This document shows, in pieces, positions 1-11,310 of a stretch of 64,000 bases of DNA; position 1 is the stretch's first letter; each line of letters opens with the position of its first letter. The position numbers and the translations under genes were made by a program. The stretch lies in assembly GCA_037176905.1 (NCBI GenBank), contig JBBBWG010027756.1:62001-126000 (forward strand), read 5' to 3'. The stretch comes from Azolla pinnata. Its lineage: Eukaryota; Streptophyta; Polypodiopsida; Salviniales; Salviniaceae. The notes beneath the pieces were generated by a model. The model saw nothing but the letters and a program-made list of their open reading frames with translations, ran no database searches and was not told the DNA's origin.

Positions 1-481
1 AATTGCAGTGTCCCACTTTTCATCTAACTGATATATGCTTTGAGGTAAATCTGTGAAATGTTAAATCATAGCCGAATCATGATGCATGAACCACTGAAAT
101 AGTTGGTGCATTTGTGATTAAACCACTGAAATAATTTGTGATTGTAGATCAGGAGGTTGTAAAATTTCTCCACGCAGCAGTCATGAGGTTTATGTAAGTA
201 GTGATTGGCTTGATATGAAGAAAACCAACTGATGCATGATCAGTCTATGCAAATCAGTAGACTTCCAATCAAATCAATCATGTTTTTTTTTTTTGCAACA
301 GTAAAACAAAGATAGCTTTGCTTTCTTGCGCTAGAAGCTGCAATGCTGATGAAGCCTAGCAGAGCAATGTGTGAAAGAACATTTTGTTAGACCAATGATT
401 GATGCACCTGTAGGTATATAACTTCCCTATCTTTAGGGAGAAAAGACTCTTTTACTTTTCTCCAGCTTCTATTATCCTGCT
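1..481. other. Intergenic, downstream of PPR gene 1
   Basis: AT-rich unique sequence with no reading frame I can support. It should contain the 3' UTR and poly(A) region of the minus-strand PPR gene that ends at 482. A T run lies near 283-292. No repeat family was recognised. Confidence 0.5.
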
Positions 482-3400
482 TCATGCACCATATTTTAAT
501 CTCATCATCTCCACATTTTTGGCATCGTCTTGCATGCCAGCAGCTGCAAGGATAGTAGACATGAGAACGTAAGCGGCAACGCATGTGTTATTTGCTTGTA
601 ATATCTGATCAAAGATGAGCCTTGCAAGCCTCAAGTTTCCCCATTTCCTACAAGTGCCTAGTAGAGCAAGCCAAACTTCAGAATGATGAGGCAGTGACAT
701 AGCTTTGATGATTGCAATGGCCTTGTCGAAATGTCCAGAACATCCGAATGCCACTACAATGGAAGTATAATGCTCTAATGTTGGAATGATACCATATTTT
801 GAGGTCATATCTGCAAAGACATTTTCAGCTTCAAGCAATAGCCCTGTATGACCACATGCATTCAGAACAGAAACAAATGTCACCTCATCTGGATTGATGC
901 CCTCCCTTTGCATTACATAAAAGCAGTTCAATGCTTCATGCGCTTTACCTTGTTCAGCATATCCTGCAATTATGACATTCCAGGGGATTGTATCTCTAAT
1001 AGAGATTTCTTTAAGCACTTCTTGTGCTCTTGCAAGGACGCCACATTTAGCATACATGTCTACCAAAGCATTTCCAAGCACAATATCCCTTTGTAGCAAC
1101 CCTTTAGCTGTTATTTTGTCATGGAGATTTTGCCCCTTGCTCATAGATCCTAAGCTTCCACATGCCTGCAATGCACAAGTGAAAGCTATTGCATCTGGAG
1201 ACAAGCCCTCACTTTGCATCCGTTCAAAACAGTTGAATGCTTCATGAGCTTGCCCTTGCTGAGCATACCCACTCATTAGCGCTGACCAAATGATAGTATT
1301 CCGAATAGGATGTTCTTCGAGTACTCCTTGTGCTTTAGAAAGTACACCACATTTAGAGTACATATCAACCAAAGCAGTAGCAAGGCTAATATCTTTATTT
1401 GACAAACCACTACCCAATATGCTAGCATGAATCTGCTTTCCTTTTTCAATATCCCCCAAGTTCCCAGATGCCTTCAGCACGAAAATGTAAAGAATAATAT
1501 CTGGAAAAAGGCCCTCAGTTTGCATATGCTCAAAATATTTCAAAGCTTTGTGGCATTTACCTTGTTGGACATATCCTCCGATCAGTGCAGACCAAGACAC
1601 TATGCTTTTGTTAGGAATCTTCTGAAAAATTTCCTGTGCTTTTACAAGCATGCCACATTTGACATACATATCGACCAAAGCATTGTCCAGTACGATATCC
1701 TTCCCGGGTAAATTACTGGTCAAGATGATTTCATGACATCGTTTGCCCGTTTCCAAAGCTCTTGCTGAGCCACAAGCCTTCAAGATTGAAACGAAGGTTA
1801 CGACATCTGCAGTTAGACCCTCACTTTGCATTTGCTCAAAACAGTTTACGGCTTCATTTCCCCAACCATGCTCAGCATAGCCTGCAATAAGTACATTCCA
1901 AGAAACTATGTTTCGTATAGGAAGCCTTTCAAATGCTTCTTGTGCTTTTGAAAGGACACCACATTTGGCATACATATCAACTAAAGCATTACCGAGTACG
2001 ACATCTTTTTCAAGTAATCCTTTATGTGCAATGTCTTCATGGATCTGTTTACCTTTGTGTATAGACCCTGTCCTGCCACAAGCTTGTAAGAGGCATATAA
2101 AGGTGATGATATCAGGTGAAAGGAGATTCTCTCTATGCATCTCATCAAAGCAATTCAATGCCTCCTGGGATTGCCCTTGTTGGACATAACCAGAAATCAA
2201 TGCATTCCAAGATACTACGTTTCTCACAGGGAGCTCGTTAAGCACTTCTTTTGCTTTTGCGAGCATGCCACATTTGCCATACATGTCCAGCAAGGCATTA
2301 CCCAGTATTGTATCATTCTCCAGAAAGCCTTTAGCCATAATTTCATCGTGTACTTGTTTGCCCTTTCCTACAGCTCCTATGCCAGTACAAGCCTTCAAGA
2401 TGCAAACAAATGTGGATGCATCAGGAGAGAGACCCTCGCTGAGCATTTGTTCAAAAGAATTTAGTGCTTTATCGCCTTCCCCATGCTGGGTATATCCTGC
2501 AATTAACGCATTCCAAGATATTGTATCTCTGACAGGGAGCAGTCCATGGACATGTTGTGCTTTCACGAGGTCACCACATTTAGCATACATATCAACCAAA
2601 GCAGTTCCAAGTATAACATCCTTCTCTAGCAAGCCCAAGCTCACAATCTTGTTATGAATTTCTTTGCCCTTGTCTACAGCTCCTATACTGCCACAGAACT
2701 TCAATATACAAATAAAGATAACTAGATTGGGTGTAATTCCTTCGTTCTGCATCCGTTCAAAACAATAGAGGGCTTCCAAACTTTGATCTTGTCGGGCATA
2801 TCCTGCAATTAATGCCGACCAAGAGACTGCATTTGATAAAGGGAGCTCTTTGAGTACTTGTTTCGCTTTTGCATGTTCGTTACATTTACCGTACATATCC
2901 ACCAATACAGTACCAAGGATGGCATCTTTCTTTAACAATCCCATGCTAATAATCTGCAGATGAATTTGTTTCCCCTGTTCTATGGATCTTATATTTCCAC
3001 AAGCCTTTAAGATACAAATGAATGTCACCATATTAGGAAAGATACCCTGGTTTTGCATTTGGTGAAAATAACAGAATGCTTCATGTACTTTCCCTTGCTG
3101 AGAAAGCCTTGTGATGAGTGTAGAATAAGAAACCACGTCTTGAAAAGGAAGCTCTTCGAGCACTTTAACTGCTTTCGAAAGATCATCACATTTGACATAC
3201 ATATCCATCAAAGCATTGCCAAGCACAATATCTTTCTCAAGTAACCTTTTCTTTAGAATATATGCGTGAATCTGTTCTCCCTTGTCTATAGCACCTATAA
3301 TGCCACAAGCCTTTATGGTGCAAGTGAAAGTGATGACATCTGGAGAGTGACCCTCAATTTGCATTCTTTCAAAACAGGTCAATGCTTCCTGCCCTTTTCC

Positions 3401-3727
3401 ATGTTGAGAGAATCCTGAAATGAGTGCATTCCATGATACTAAATCTCGAACAGGAACCTCCTCGAGCACTTCTTGTGCTTTTGAAAGATCTCCGCATTTC
3501 GAATACATATTTATTAAGCTGCTGGATAGATAAGGATTGCCCTCGAGTAATCCCATCTGCATAACATCAACGTGCAATCTAGATCCTTCAGAAAGGTCCT
3601 TTTTATCTGCACAAGACCTGAACAAGGTAAGAAAAGGCAAGTGTCCTTTGAGATTTCCATTTCCAGAGTTTTCTCTCATGCTTATCCTCGTGATTTCAAC
3701 AGCTGATGTTGATCTCATGCTCTTCAT
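482..3727 (-). CDS. PLS-class pentatricopeptide repeat protein, E-type C-terminus (1081 aa)
   Basis: Single uninterrupted frame of 1081 codons. From about residue 55 to 970 it is nine successive P-L-S triplets of about 101 residues. Each carries the S-motif core LVDMYAKCG or a close variant (INMYSKCGD, MDMYVKCDD, VDMYGKCNE and so on), then an SWNALI or SWSALI motif and a SPD-ITF motif. The end (VWLALLGTCRKWGNLRLAR, then AAYVLMSTILAAAGMQDDA) is an E1-like domain; E+ and DYW domains are absent. Known of the family: PLS PPR proteins bind organellar RNA one base per motif and specify C-to-U editing sites; members without DYW need a deaminase partner. Mitochondrial or plastid location is inferred; the N-terminus has no clear transit peptide. 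It is intronless and similar in build to the PPR gene at 13.1-15.7 kb, same strand. The first ATG of the frame was taken as start. Confidence 0.9.
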   Translation of the reverse strand: MKSMRSTSAVEITRISMRENSGNGNLKGHLPFLTLFRSCADKKDLSEGSRLHVDVMQMGLLEGNPYLSSSLINMYSKCGDLSKAQEVLEEVPVRDLVSWNALISGFSQHGKGQEALTCFERMQIEGHSPDVITFTCTIKACGIIGAIDKGEQIHAYILKKRLLEKDIVLGNALMDMYVKCDDLSKAVKVLEELPFQDVVSYSTLITRLSQQGKVHEAFCYFHQMQNQGIFPNMVTFICILKACGNIRSIEQGKQIHLQIISMGLLKKDAILGTVLVDMYGKCNEHAKAKQVLKELPLSNAVSWSALIAGYARQDQSLEALYCFERMQNEGITPNLVIFICILKFCGSIGAVDKGKEIHNKIVSLGLLEKDVILGTALVDMYAKCGDLVKAQHVHGLLPVRDTISWNALIAGYTQHGEGDKALNSFEQMLSEGLSPDASTFVCILKACTGIGAVGKGKQVHDEIMAKGFLENDTILGNALLDMYGKCGMLAKAKEVLNELPVRNVVSWNALISGYVQQGQSQEALNCFDEMHRENLLSPDIITFICLLQACGRTGSIHKGKQIHEDIAHKGLLEKDVVLGNALVDMYAKCGVLSKAQEAFERLPIRNIVSWNVLIAGYAEHGWGNEAVNCFEQMQSEGLTADVVTFVSILKACGSARALETGKRCHEIILTSNLPGKDIVLDNALVDMYVKCGMLVKAQEIFQKIPNKSIVSWSALIGGYVQQGKCHKALKYFEHMQTEGLFPDIILYIFVLKASGNLGDIEKGKQIHASILGSGLSNKDISLATALVDMYSKCGVLSKAQGVLEEHPIRNTIIWSALMSGYAQQGQAHEAFNCFERMQSEGLSPDAIAFTCALQACGSLGSMSKGQNLHDKITAKGLLQRDIVLGNALVDMYAKCGVLARAQEVLKEISIRDTIPWNVIIAGYAEQGKAHEALNCFYVMQREGINPDEVTFVSVLNACGHTGLLLEAENVFADMTSKYGIIPTLEHYTSIVVAFGCSGHFDKAIAIIKAMSLPHHSEVWLALLGTCRKWGNLRLARLIFDQILQANNTCVAAYVLMSTILAAAGMQDDAKNVEMMRLKYGA

Positions 3728-5609
3728 TTGGTTCTTTACATGGGGATGAAAAACCAGATGATGAGCACGAGATCATCAAGAACCCGGGATTGATCATGGA
3801 ATGTCTTGCATGGATGAATCCAGTTCGTAAAAGCAAACATGAAAATTCCTACCCCTCCGGTGGGCCGTGCATCAGGGTAGGCACAAGGCATGAATTCACA
3901 TCAAACTCACACTTTCCTTAAGTATGTAAAATGTGGCAGTATGGAAGTTTCCTGCTGCAAATGCAAATCCATGAACTGAGCTAGCATCTTTTTTCTCTCT
4001 GGTTACTGGCATGCTACTATGCAGTGAAGCATCAAAGCCATGAGCTGAGATAGCTCAAGAATCCACACGATGGGCTCAACGGAGGCCCGCGGTTCTGTTT
4101 CTCTACCCACCAGTGCAAAATGGATCATCCATCACCATGGCCTCCAAGCGCATTCAAAATTCTCAACCTACCTGAAGGATGAGGTGATATGACAGAGAAG
4201 GAATCCTTCTCTGTACTGACAGCAGCGGCGGCAGCAGCAGGGGAGCCACGTTGAGTAGCCATGCTGCTGCGATCTTTCTTCTTCCTCCTTTCTTCTTCTT
4301 CTTCTTCTTCTTCGTCTTCTTCTTCTACACATATGTATGTATGTACACATACGTACACATGCCATACTACACACATGTATATACGCCATACGAATACGTA
4401 TAAAATATATATACGAATACGTATAGCCATGACGCCACCATAGGGCATAAGCATACGCTTCCTAAAGACATGTTTCCCATGTGTTTTTGCGGGAGGATGG
4501 AGTACATCTTCTGCGAGAAGAACAAAATGCATATTGTAGAGTCATATATCTGTATGTAAGAAGCTGTCCCCGATCATTGCTGTGATCGTTGATGATGAAA
4601 CAACAAAGATGGGACTAGTATATACGCGCTTTTAATTTAAGGCCAGGATAATTTTAGGGTTCTAGGTTTAGGGCTTATTCCGGTGGTCACCGTGGCGCCT
4701 CAATTTGAGCCTGTACTGTGTCTGGAATCTTCGAATCCGATGTGAATCTTGCAGTTGGTGATTTCTGTAAACTTTCTTTTATTGACTTTTACGATACCAT
4801 CTCTCCAGCTTCATTAGTCTCTGCTGCAACACTGCAAAGTGCATGCTATCAGGAATGCATCCATCTCACATGCACGACGCTTCGGGCGATCAATTACGTA
4901 CTTGCGCCAGAACAGAGCCAGGTAGCACTGGAACAAACTTTGCGTGGATTACAGTAAGCCTTTTGCGCGAGTTTCATTAGAGCCCAGAAAAATTGTGCTC
5001 GCAGTGATTGGTAATCGTTATTTAATGAGCGTTTTAGCGGAAATTTGCAAATTCCAAGAAACATTGAATGGTGCATTCCGAATCAAACTAGTTGTTTCTG
5101 AACCTTTGAGGACGATGGGGTCATATATCTATTAATACTCTCGATCAAGAGGTTCTAGGTTCGAGGTGCTCATAGAGTTTTGGCTTTCTGTGGCTGAAAA
5201 CAACTCCATATCTGTCTGGAATCTCTCGGACTTTGCCCTTGCAGAACATGAAAGTCCCTTAACTCGAAGATTCCTTTTACCCCCAACGTTATTGCTCTCT
5301 AATACATCTTATTATGAGTAGCCATCGCTTAGTTCCCACGTTTCATGATCGTGGGCAAGATTGTCGTGGGCTTTTCCTTCACTTGAGGAAGTTCCATGGG
5401 GAAAGAATCCGGCGCCTGTCTGCATTGCCGTCGTCGCAAGACCCAATCTCTTTCTTCTCTTACCAGGCTCTTTACCCTTTCGAGTGGACACAGTCAGCGT
5501 TGTCGAAAAACAGCTTCTGTCGCATCTGGCAGTTGTTTTACTTACCCCCAACTCCTCCTTGCATCAGAGACGTGGTTACATCAGCTCTGAGCTGATGGAG
5601 ACGGGTCTA
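3728..5609. other. Intergenic: (CTT)n and TATACGTA-rich DNA
   Basis: No gene supported. A CTT microsatellite lies at about 4278-4326, followed by an alternating ACATACGTATA stretch (4327-4430). Short open frames here come from the simple repeat or are unrelated to known proteins. At 5150-5185 a sequence with GGTTCGAGGTGC resembles a tRNA B box, but I see no convincing A box. The upstream promoter of PPR gene 1 should lie in the first few hundred bases. Confidence 0.45.
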
Positions 5610-5961
5610 TATTACAAATCTACTAATGATGAGCAGTATTCGAGAGAAGACGAATAGAAATACCAATCTGTGTCCTATACCACAAAAGCATTACCTTGCA
5701 TTATACCTCGGAAGTTGACAGGTACAGATTCGATGATAAAGAGCTTCGCCTCACCAATAGAGAGCGTCTCAGGACATCTAGTTCCCGTTATATAGGTCAA
5801 ACTTCTAGGGCTCGCTGACCACAAGTTGCGTGTACACTTCTTGTCCAGTGATCATACAAGGTTTGTCTCGGTTTTACGATAACAGGCTTCTCACATATCT
5901 TCCCATTAAACCATTCAGATTAGCTTGATAAATTGTTTCCCTGAAGTTAATGCCTATAACA
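5610..5961 (-). mobile_element. Solo LTR, same family as the one at 15.9 kb
   Basis: About 352 bp that aligns by eye along its whole length with 15917-16356. Shared blocks include CTAATGAT-AGC near one end, TATACCTCGGAAGT, AACTTCTAGGGCTC, GGTTTGTCTC, TTCTCACATATCTTCCC and TATAACA at the other end. The element runs TATTA...ATAACA; read on the minus strand it starts TGTTAT, as plant LTRs do. Flanks are GTCTA and GTCTG, a nearly perfect 5-bp target duplication. There is no internal coding part, so I call it a solo LTR fossil. It is shorter than its relative and clearly diverged, so old. Copia or Ty3 type cannot be told from the LTR alone. Confidence 0.65.
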
Positions 5962-6175
5962 GTCTGGACCATAACAGAAGATGCCATCTAGACGTGGGGA
6001 CGAGCCAGGTTCGCGCTTATCTGAATGGAACCCTAACTACGGGAACACAAACCCTAAATGTCGGAGCACAACCCTAGGATCCTACAAGCCAAGAACACCA
6101 ACCCTAAAAACTTAAACCCTAACCTGAAGAGCCCCAAAGACCACGGACGCGGACATGATCATTGTTGCAAGACCT
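5962..6175. repeat. Degenerate telomere-like motif cluster (ACCCTAAA)
   Basis: Scattered CCCTAAC and CCCTAAA units (around 6030, 6049, 6070, 6100 and 6115) separated by 10-20 bp. They are not in strict tandem. Single AAACCCTAA units are also known as telo-box promoter elements in plants, so this could belong to the promoter of the gene that follows. Confidence 0.35.
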
Positions 6176-6177
6176 TC

Positions 6178-6935
6178 TTCATGATGATGATGATGATGAT
6201 GATGATGACAATCACCACCATCACCACCACCAACAACATCACCACCACTTCCGCCACCATCGTCATCATGATCACCATCATCAGCATCAGCACCACCATC
6301 AACAGCATCAACACCATCAGCACCATCGTCACCATAATCATCACTGTCATTACCATCACCATCATCACAAGCATCACCATCATCATCATCATCATCATCA
6401 TCATCATGATCATCATCACCATCATCACAAGCAGCACCATCATCACAAGCAACACCATGATCATCATCATCACAGCCACCACCACCATCATCTTCTTCGT
6501 CACCATAATCACCACCATCACCATCATCACAATCACAATGGCCATCACCATCACCACCATCACCATCAGCACAACCACCATCACCATCCATTATCACAAC
6601 CACCACCACCATCACCATCGCCATCACTCACCATCACCAACATCACCATGAGCATCATAAGATCACCGCCATCATCATCACCGCCATTACCGCCATCATC
6701 ACCATCACCACCGTCATTCTCCCTCCCCATCATCACCATCACCACCATCAGCATCATACAATCACTACCATCGTCACCACCACCACCATCATCATATGAT
6801 CACCACCATCGTCACCATCACCCTCATCATCCTCTTCTTCTTCTTCTTCTTCCTCTGCACCATCATCACCATCATCATCACCAGCAGCATCATCACCATC
6901 ATCATCATCATCTTCTTCATCTTCTTCTTCTTCTT
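6178..6935 (+). repeat. Large imperfect (CAT/CAC)n triplet microsatellite
   Basis: About 750 bp made almost wholly of CAT, CAC, ATC and CAG triplets, opening with a pure ATG run and grading into TTC triplets at 6834-6950. It creates long false frames (poly-His, poly-Asp, poly-Ile) in several phases. It is very like the tract at 58.37-59.09 kb. It lies in the promoter or leader of the aminotransferase gene. Confidence 0.9.
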
Positions 6936-7038
6936 CTTCTTCTTCTGTCTTTCTTTCTGTCTGTCGTTCTTCTTTCTTTCTTCTGTCTTCTTCTTTCTTG
7001 TTCCTCTGTGTGGGGCCTGAAATTTCAGAGGCTCCCAA

Positions 7039-7059
7039 TGAAGAGCAGCAGAAGCTAAA
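7039..7059 (+). promoter_or_regulatory. Short upstream ORF (6 codons) in the ACS10/12-like leader
   Basis: ATG followed by five codons and TAA (MKSSRS), 205 bp ahead of the probable main start. It sits in a pyrimidine-rich stretch that looks like a transcribed leader. If transcription starts upstream of it, it could reduce translation of the main frame. The transcript start is not known, so this is inference. Confidence 0.35.
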
Positions 7060-7126
7060 GAAGCTCATCTCTTTTCCATCTCCATCAGGAGGAGGAGGAG
7101 CTTCATGTCACCATCATCTTCATCAT

Positions 7127-7165
<39 letters not shown>

Positions 7166-7263
7166 CACCATCACCATCATCATCATCAACAACTCCATCT
7201 CCATCTCCATCTTCCTCCTCCTCCTCCTCCTCTCCATCATCACCTCCTCGTCGCCCTGCTGCG

Positions 7264-7938
7264 ATGCGCATCATCGTCCCCCTGCAAGGCGTGGTCCAAG
7301 GCCGGGCTGGAGTCTTCTGGGGCTCCCTCATACCATGCGCGCTCTTCTACTTCCTGCAGCTCTACATCCGCCAGCGGCGCCCCAGCCTACCAGGATCCGA
7401 CCCCGAAGATTCCGCCCCGGAGGAGGAGGAGCAGGAGGAGGAGGAGGAGGATTCCGGCCCCGATCCCACCAAAGTTTCCCAGCATCCGCCTGCCTCCGAA
7501 GATTCCCTCCCCCCGAAAGATTCCCCTGCTCCTGATGCTGGGCCCAGGCCGAATCTCCGCAGGACTAGCTCCTCGGGTTCGAATCTTGCCAGGATCGGCT
7601 CTTACAACGATGTCGGTAACTACTTTGGCTCTTATCGCTCTGGATCCTCGTTCCGGAGCCCCCGTCGTCCCTCTTTCGTCTCCGCCCGCGCCGTCTCTGT
7701 CATTGGTACAGGAGATTCCCCTTACTACATCGGCTGGAAGGAGCATTCTCAGAACCCCTTCCACTCACAGGAGAATCCCCATGGTGTCATCCAGCTCGGC
7801 CTTGCAGAAAACAAGGTATGGGTGTTTCGGAACCTGCTTTTGTGCATTCCTTTCGTCCGCTGCGTGTTCCGATCCTTTGGTGTTTGCTAACATGAATCCT
7901 TGTCTATGGTCCATCTTTGTGCTTATGGCATTGTCATC

Positions 7939-7970
<32 letters not shown>

Positions 7971-10900
7971 CAAAGGTGGAATGTTTCCTGCTGCATGAGC
8001 TGTATGTATGCATGCATGCTGCTCACGTTGTCGTGGTTATGATAATGTCCTTGTGCTAGTGGCATCATTGTTATCATCATAATCTATATGGTCATTTGTG
8101 AGCTTGAATCCTTCCTTGATGCATGCATGCATGCATTCTGGCATCATCATGTTTACGAAAATTTGTTTGTGCTTATGCCATCATCATCATCATCATCATC
8201 GTCGTCGTCATCGTTGTCATCGTCATCACTATCATCTTATGTAAGGTTATTATTCCTTATGTATGCATTTTAAGAGTGTAAGGTCCCTCCCATACATAAT
8301 GATTATGAGAACTTTCATTGCTCCACTTTCGTAGACTTGTACATGTGCATGGATTTCACATGCATTTTGGTAATTCTATGGTGTTTGCATATATGCCTCA
8401 TGATTAGCAATGGTTATCATCGTTGTTAGGACAATTCTTGTTTTCACATTCATGGCCAGGTGTGGAGACGAATCCTGCCTTGTATACATTACTGTTGAAT
8501 TTTCCATCCTCAATGTTCAAGATCATTGTGCGCACGCTCATGCAATCTTTCGTTACATGCACCTTTATTTCTTTTTCTATACATGACAGGGAAGTGTAAT
8601 TATATTCCTGGAACAATTGGAAACAAATTTATCCTGTGAAGTATTTCTCCCTTCTTACTATCCACTATGGACGTTCATGATTATACTAGTGATATCGTAG
8701 CCATAAGGGAGGTCGAATCCCTTTTCGTACATGCATTTACTTGTACTATGATGTAATGCACACGTCTAGCATCATCGTTATCATGATTATGGCTGTGGTC
8801 ACATGCATAGGCATGTTCGAGGCTAAAGCTGTGGTTATACATGCATTTATTTCGCAGATCTCTCTTGATTTACTTCAAGATTGGTTGACAACACATCCAG
8901 ATGCTTGCTTATGGAATGAAGACCAAGATTTGAAGTTTCAAGAGTTGGCACTCTATCAAAATCCTCATGGGATTCCAGCATTTAAATCGGTAACTTCTGA
9001 GCTATTATTCTCCTGGCACCAATACTTAGCCCAAAATCTGTTCACGTTCCTTCTGTATGTAAAAATGCAGATATCAATAAGCTCAGAAACATGCATTTGT
9101 TATAATGCATCCTGCTAATATATATTTCAAAGTAAAGGAACGAAAGAAAAAGTTCAAAGATATGATGGAATACACATAAAAAATCGAGACAATGATATGC
9201 ATCTTATTCATTAAAAATATTGTTACGAAAGACATTATGCCAAAGATGAGATAATGATATAAAAATAATTATCAATAAACACTCGCAGAGAAGGACAAAC
9301 TAAAGGTTTCTTCACTATGACACATTCCATACTTGGTGGCTTGCCTCATTCTATACAACCATGGAAAATTACTGTATGATGGCCTCAGTTTCAATAGAAG
9401 TAACATATGCATGATAAAATTAGATGTTTTCTAACCCACGAACAAGTATATAGCAATTTTTAATTTGCAGTTTTCATTTGGTGAATGAATTGCTTCCAGT
9501 GTGGCCCATGTCTCAGTGAATTCATTTACTTAAGAGAGCTTGAGATCCCCACTGTCTCAGTGACCCCACATCTATTTCATTGCTGAAAATTTCAATGATT
9601 ATTACAAAAAGTAATGACTAATTTTCACCATGCACAACGCAATGAACCTCGTTCTTAAGTTAGCTATATATACCTTTACATTTGATTGATGTATTTTATA
9701 ACAGTAAACTTTAGAATTCTTCATAGTGGCATTATAGCTGTTGATTCTCTTAAACATATTGATATTTCTTTTTTGCCTTGTGGACGGGAATCGGGCAGCA
9801 TCATTGCAACCGAAAAGACTGAGAGGGATAAGAGGAGATAGCCTGGAAACAAGAATGAAAGACGGGTAAAGAAGGCCAAATGAAGTCAACATGAAATGTT
9901 AGAGGAAAGAAAGTTAATTTACTTTCACAACCCAATTTAATGGCACAGTAGCTCTGTCCTTAGAGTCCATGATAATACTTTGTAGGAAGAGTCCTCGCTA
10001 TTGAGTCCCTTATTTGAACTAGATCTTGCCAAAATGTTTCTATGTAACCTAGACCTGGCTTGTTACTATTTATTTTCTCATTCTCAAATGATTTCACATT
10101 CTCCCTTTCTCTAGATGTGTGTGTGTGTGTGTGTGTGTGTGTGGAAATGCAGATTTGAAATGGTTTCTATGGTTTCAGGTTATGGCTTCTTTTATGGAGG
10201 AGCTCCTGGGTGGAAACATGAAAGTCAATGCTGAAAATATTGTTATAACAGCGGGAGCAACTGCTGCAATTGATATTTTGACATTTTGCATTGCAGAGCC
10301 AGGGGATGCACTCCTTATCCCCTCTCCATATTACCCAGGGTAATGAAAGAAACGCATTATATGGAATATTCAAAAGAGATCTTGTGCTTGAATTTACCAA
10401 GACCATAACTTTGGGTTTCTTAATCCCTAACTGAGTCTATTCTGTAAATATCTCTTCTTTCTGAAGATTTGATAGGGATATCAAGTGGAGGAATGGAATC
10501 GAGCTTGTTCCTGTGCCGTGTCATAGCAGTGAAGGCTTCAATATCTCAAGAAGTGCTATCGAGAAAGCCTTTATTCAAACTCAGCGGCGTGGTATAACGG
10601 TACGTGGTTTATTGATAACCTCTCCAGGGAATCCAGTGGGAAATATTCTCGACCTTGATACCTTTAGATCTCTCTTTGACTTTGCAAGAGAGAAGCATAT
10701 ACATTTAATAAGCGATGAGGTCTATGCTGCTTCAGTTTACAATGGCCATTTTGTTAGTGCATTGGAAATCCTTGGTTTGGGTGAGCATGATCACAATCTT
10801 GTACACATTATCTATGGATTATCCAAGGATTTTGCGATACCTGGTTTGAGAGTGGGAGTGTTGTATACTGCCAATGAGAAGGTATTATTGGCAACTAGGA

Positions 10901-11310
10901 ATCTGGCAAGGTTTTGTGGTATTTCGTCACACACACAACGGCTTTTGGTGTTCTTATTTCGCGACAAGGCATTCATCAAGAGATATATGGATGAGAATAA
11001 AAAGAGGCTACTTGATCGTCATAATGTTATCGTAGAAGGTTTGCAAGAGTCTGGGGTATCATGTGCCAAGAGCAATGGGGGATTTTATTGCTGGGTGGAT
11101 TTTCGACATCTATTGACGTCAAACACGATGGATGCTGAGAAAGAGTTGTGGAAGAAGTTACTTTATGAATTAAAGATCAATGTGACACCAGGCTATGCTT
11201 GCCATTGCTCTGAACCTGGATGGTTCCGCCTTTGTTTTGCTTCGATAGATGAAGAGGATATTGGAATTGTTTTCACACGTCTCAGATCATTCATAAAAAG
11301 AACAAAGTAG
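7264..11310 (+). CDS. ACS12-like: ACC synthase-like aminotransferase of the ACS10/ACS12 group (562 aa, 4 exons)
   Basis: Coding exons 7264-7815, 8858-8989, 10179-10339 and 10467-11310; junctions are AAG|GTATGG, CGCAG|ATC, TCG|GTAACT, TCAG|GTT, GG|GTAATG and GAAG|ATTTG, all phase-consistent. The N-terminus MRIIVPLQGVVQGR with a hydrophobic stretch FWGSLIPCALFYFLQLY is the hallmark of AtACS10/12, so 7264 is preferred although the frame is open back to an ATG at 7105 (Ser/Ala-rich extension). Then come an acidic low-complexity linker, SPYYIGW, IQLGLAENK, PSPYYPGFDRDIKW, TSPGNPVGN, ISDEVYA, the PLP-lysine motif YGLSKDFAIPGLRVG, and GWFRLCFA with the carboxylate-binding Arg. Fold-type I PLP enzyme. 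AtACS10 and AtACS12 are reported to be aminotransferases (Asp/aromatic) rather than ethylene-forming ACC synthases; the same is inferred here. Membrane attachment by the N-terminal helix is possible. Confidence 0.9.
7816..8857 (+). repeat. ACS10/12-like intron 1: degenerate repeated unit ending in (CAT)n
   Basis: The intron holds several copies of a loose unit: GAATCCTT, then a TGCATGCATGC-like stretch, then TTTGTGCTTATGGCAT running into CATCATCAT. The clearest copies are near 7893-7975 and 8105-8230; weaker copies begin GAATCC at about 8470 and 8716. The (CAT)n runs are at 7928-7975 and 8178-8230. Confidence 0.55.
10114..10142 (+). repeat. (GT)n microsatellite in intron 2 of the ACS10/12-like gene
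   Basis: About 14 GT units, 37 bp upstream of the exon 3 acceptor at 10178. It falls between the likely branch-point region and the acceptor, so its length may affect splicing. Confidence 0.9.

Noticed and set aside
848-3749. Many 60-130-codon plus frames inside PPR gene 1 (and likewise 13607-15409 in PPR gene 2)
   Set aside because: Periodic shadows of the 303-bp PPR triplets on the opposite strand.
5150-5185. Possible tRNA-like B box GGTTCGAGGTGC
   Set aside because: Same reason: isolated motif with no supporting structure.
6058-7058. Long plus and minus frames rich in His, Ile/Thr or Asp/Gly
   Set aside because: All come from the CAT/CAC microsatellite, which is open in every phase. No domain and no splice logic apart from the real gene that starts at 7264.
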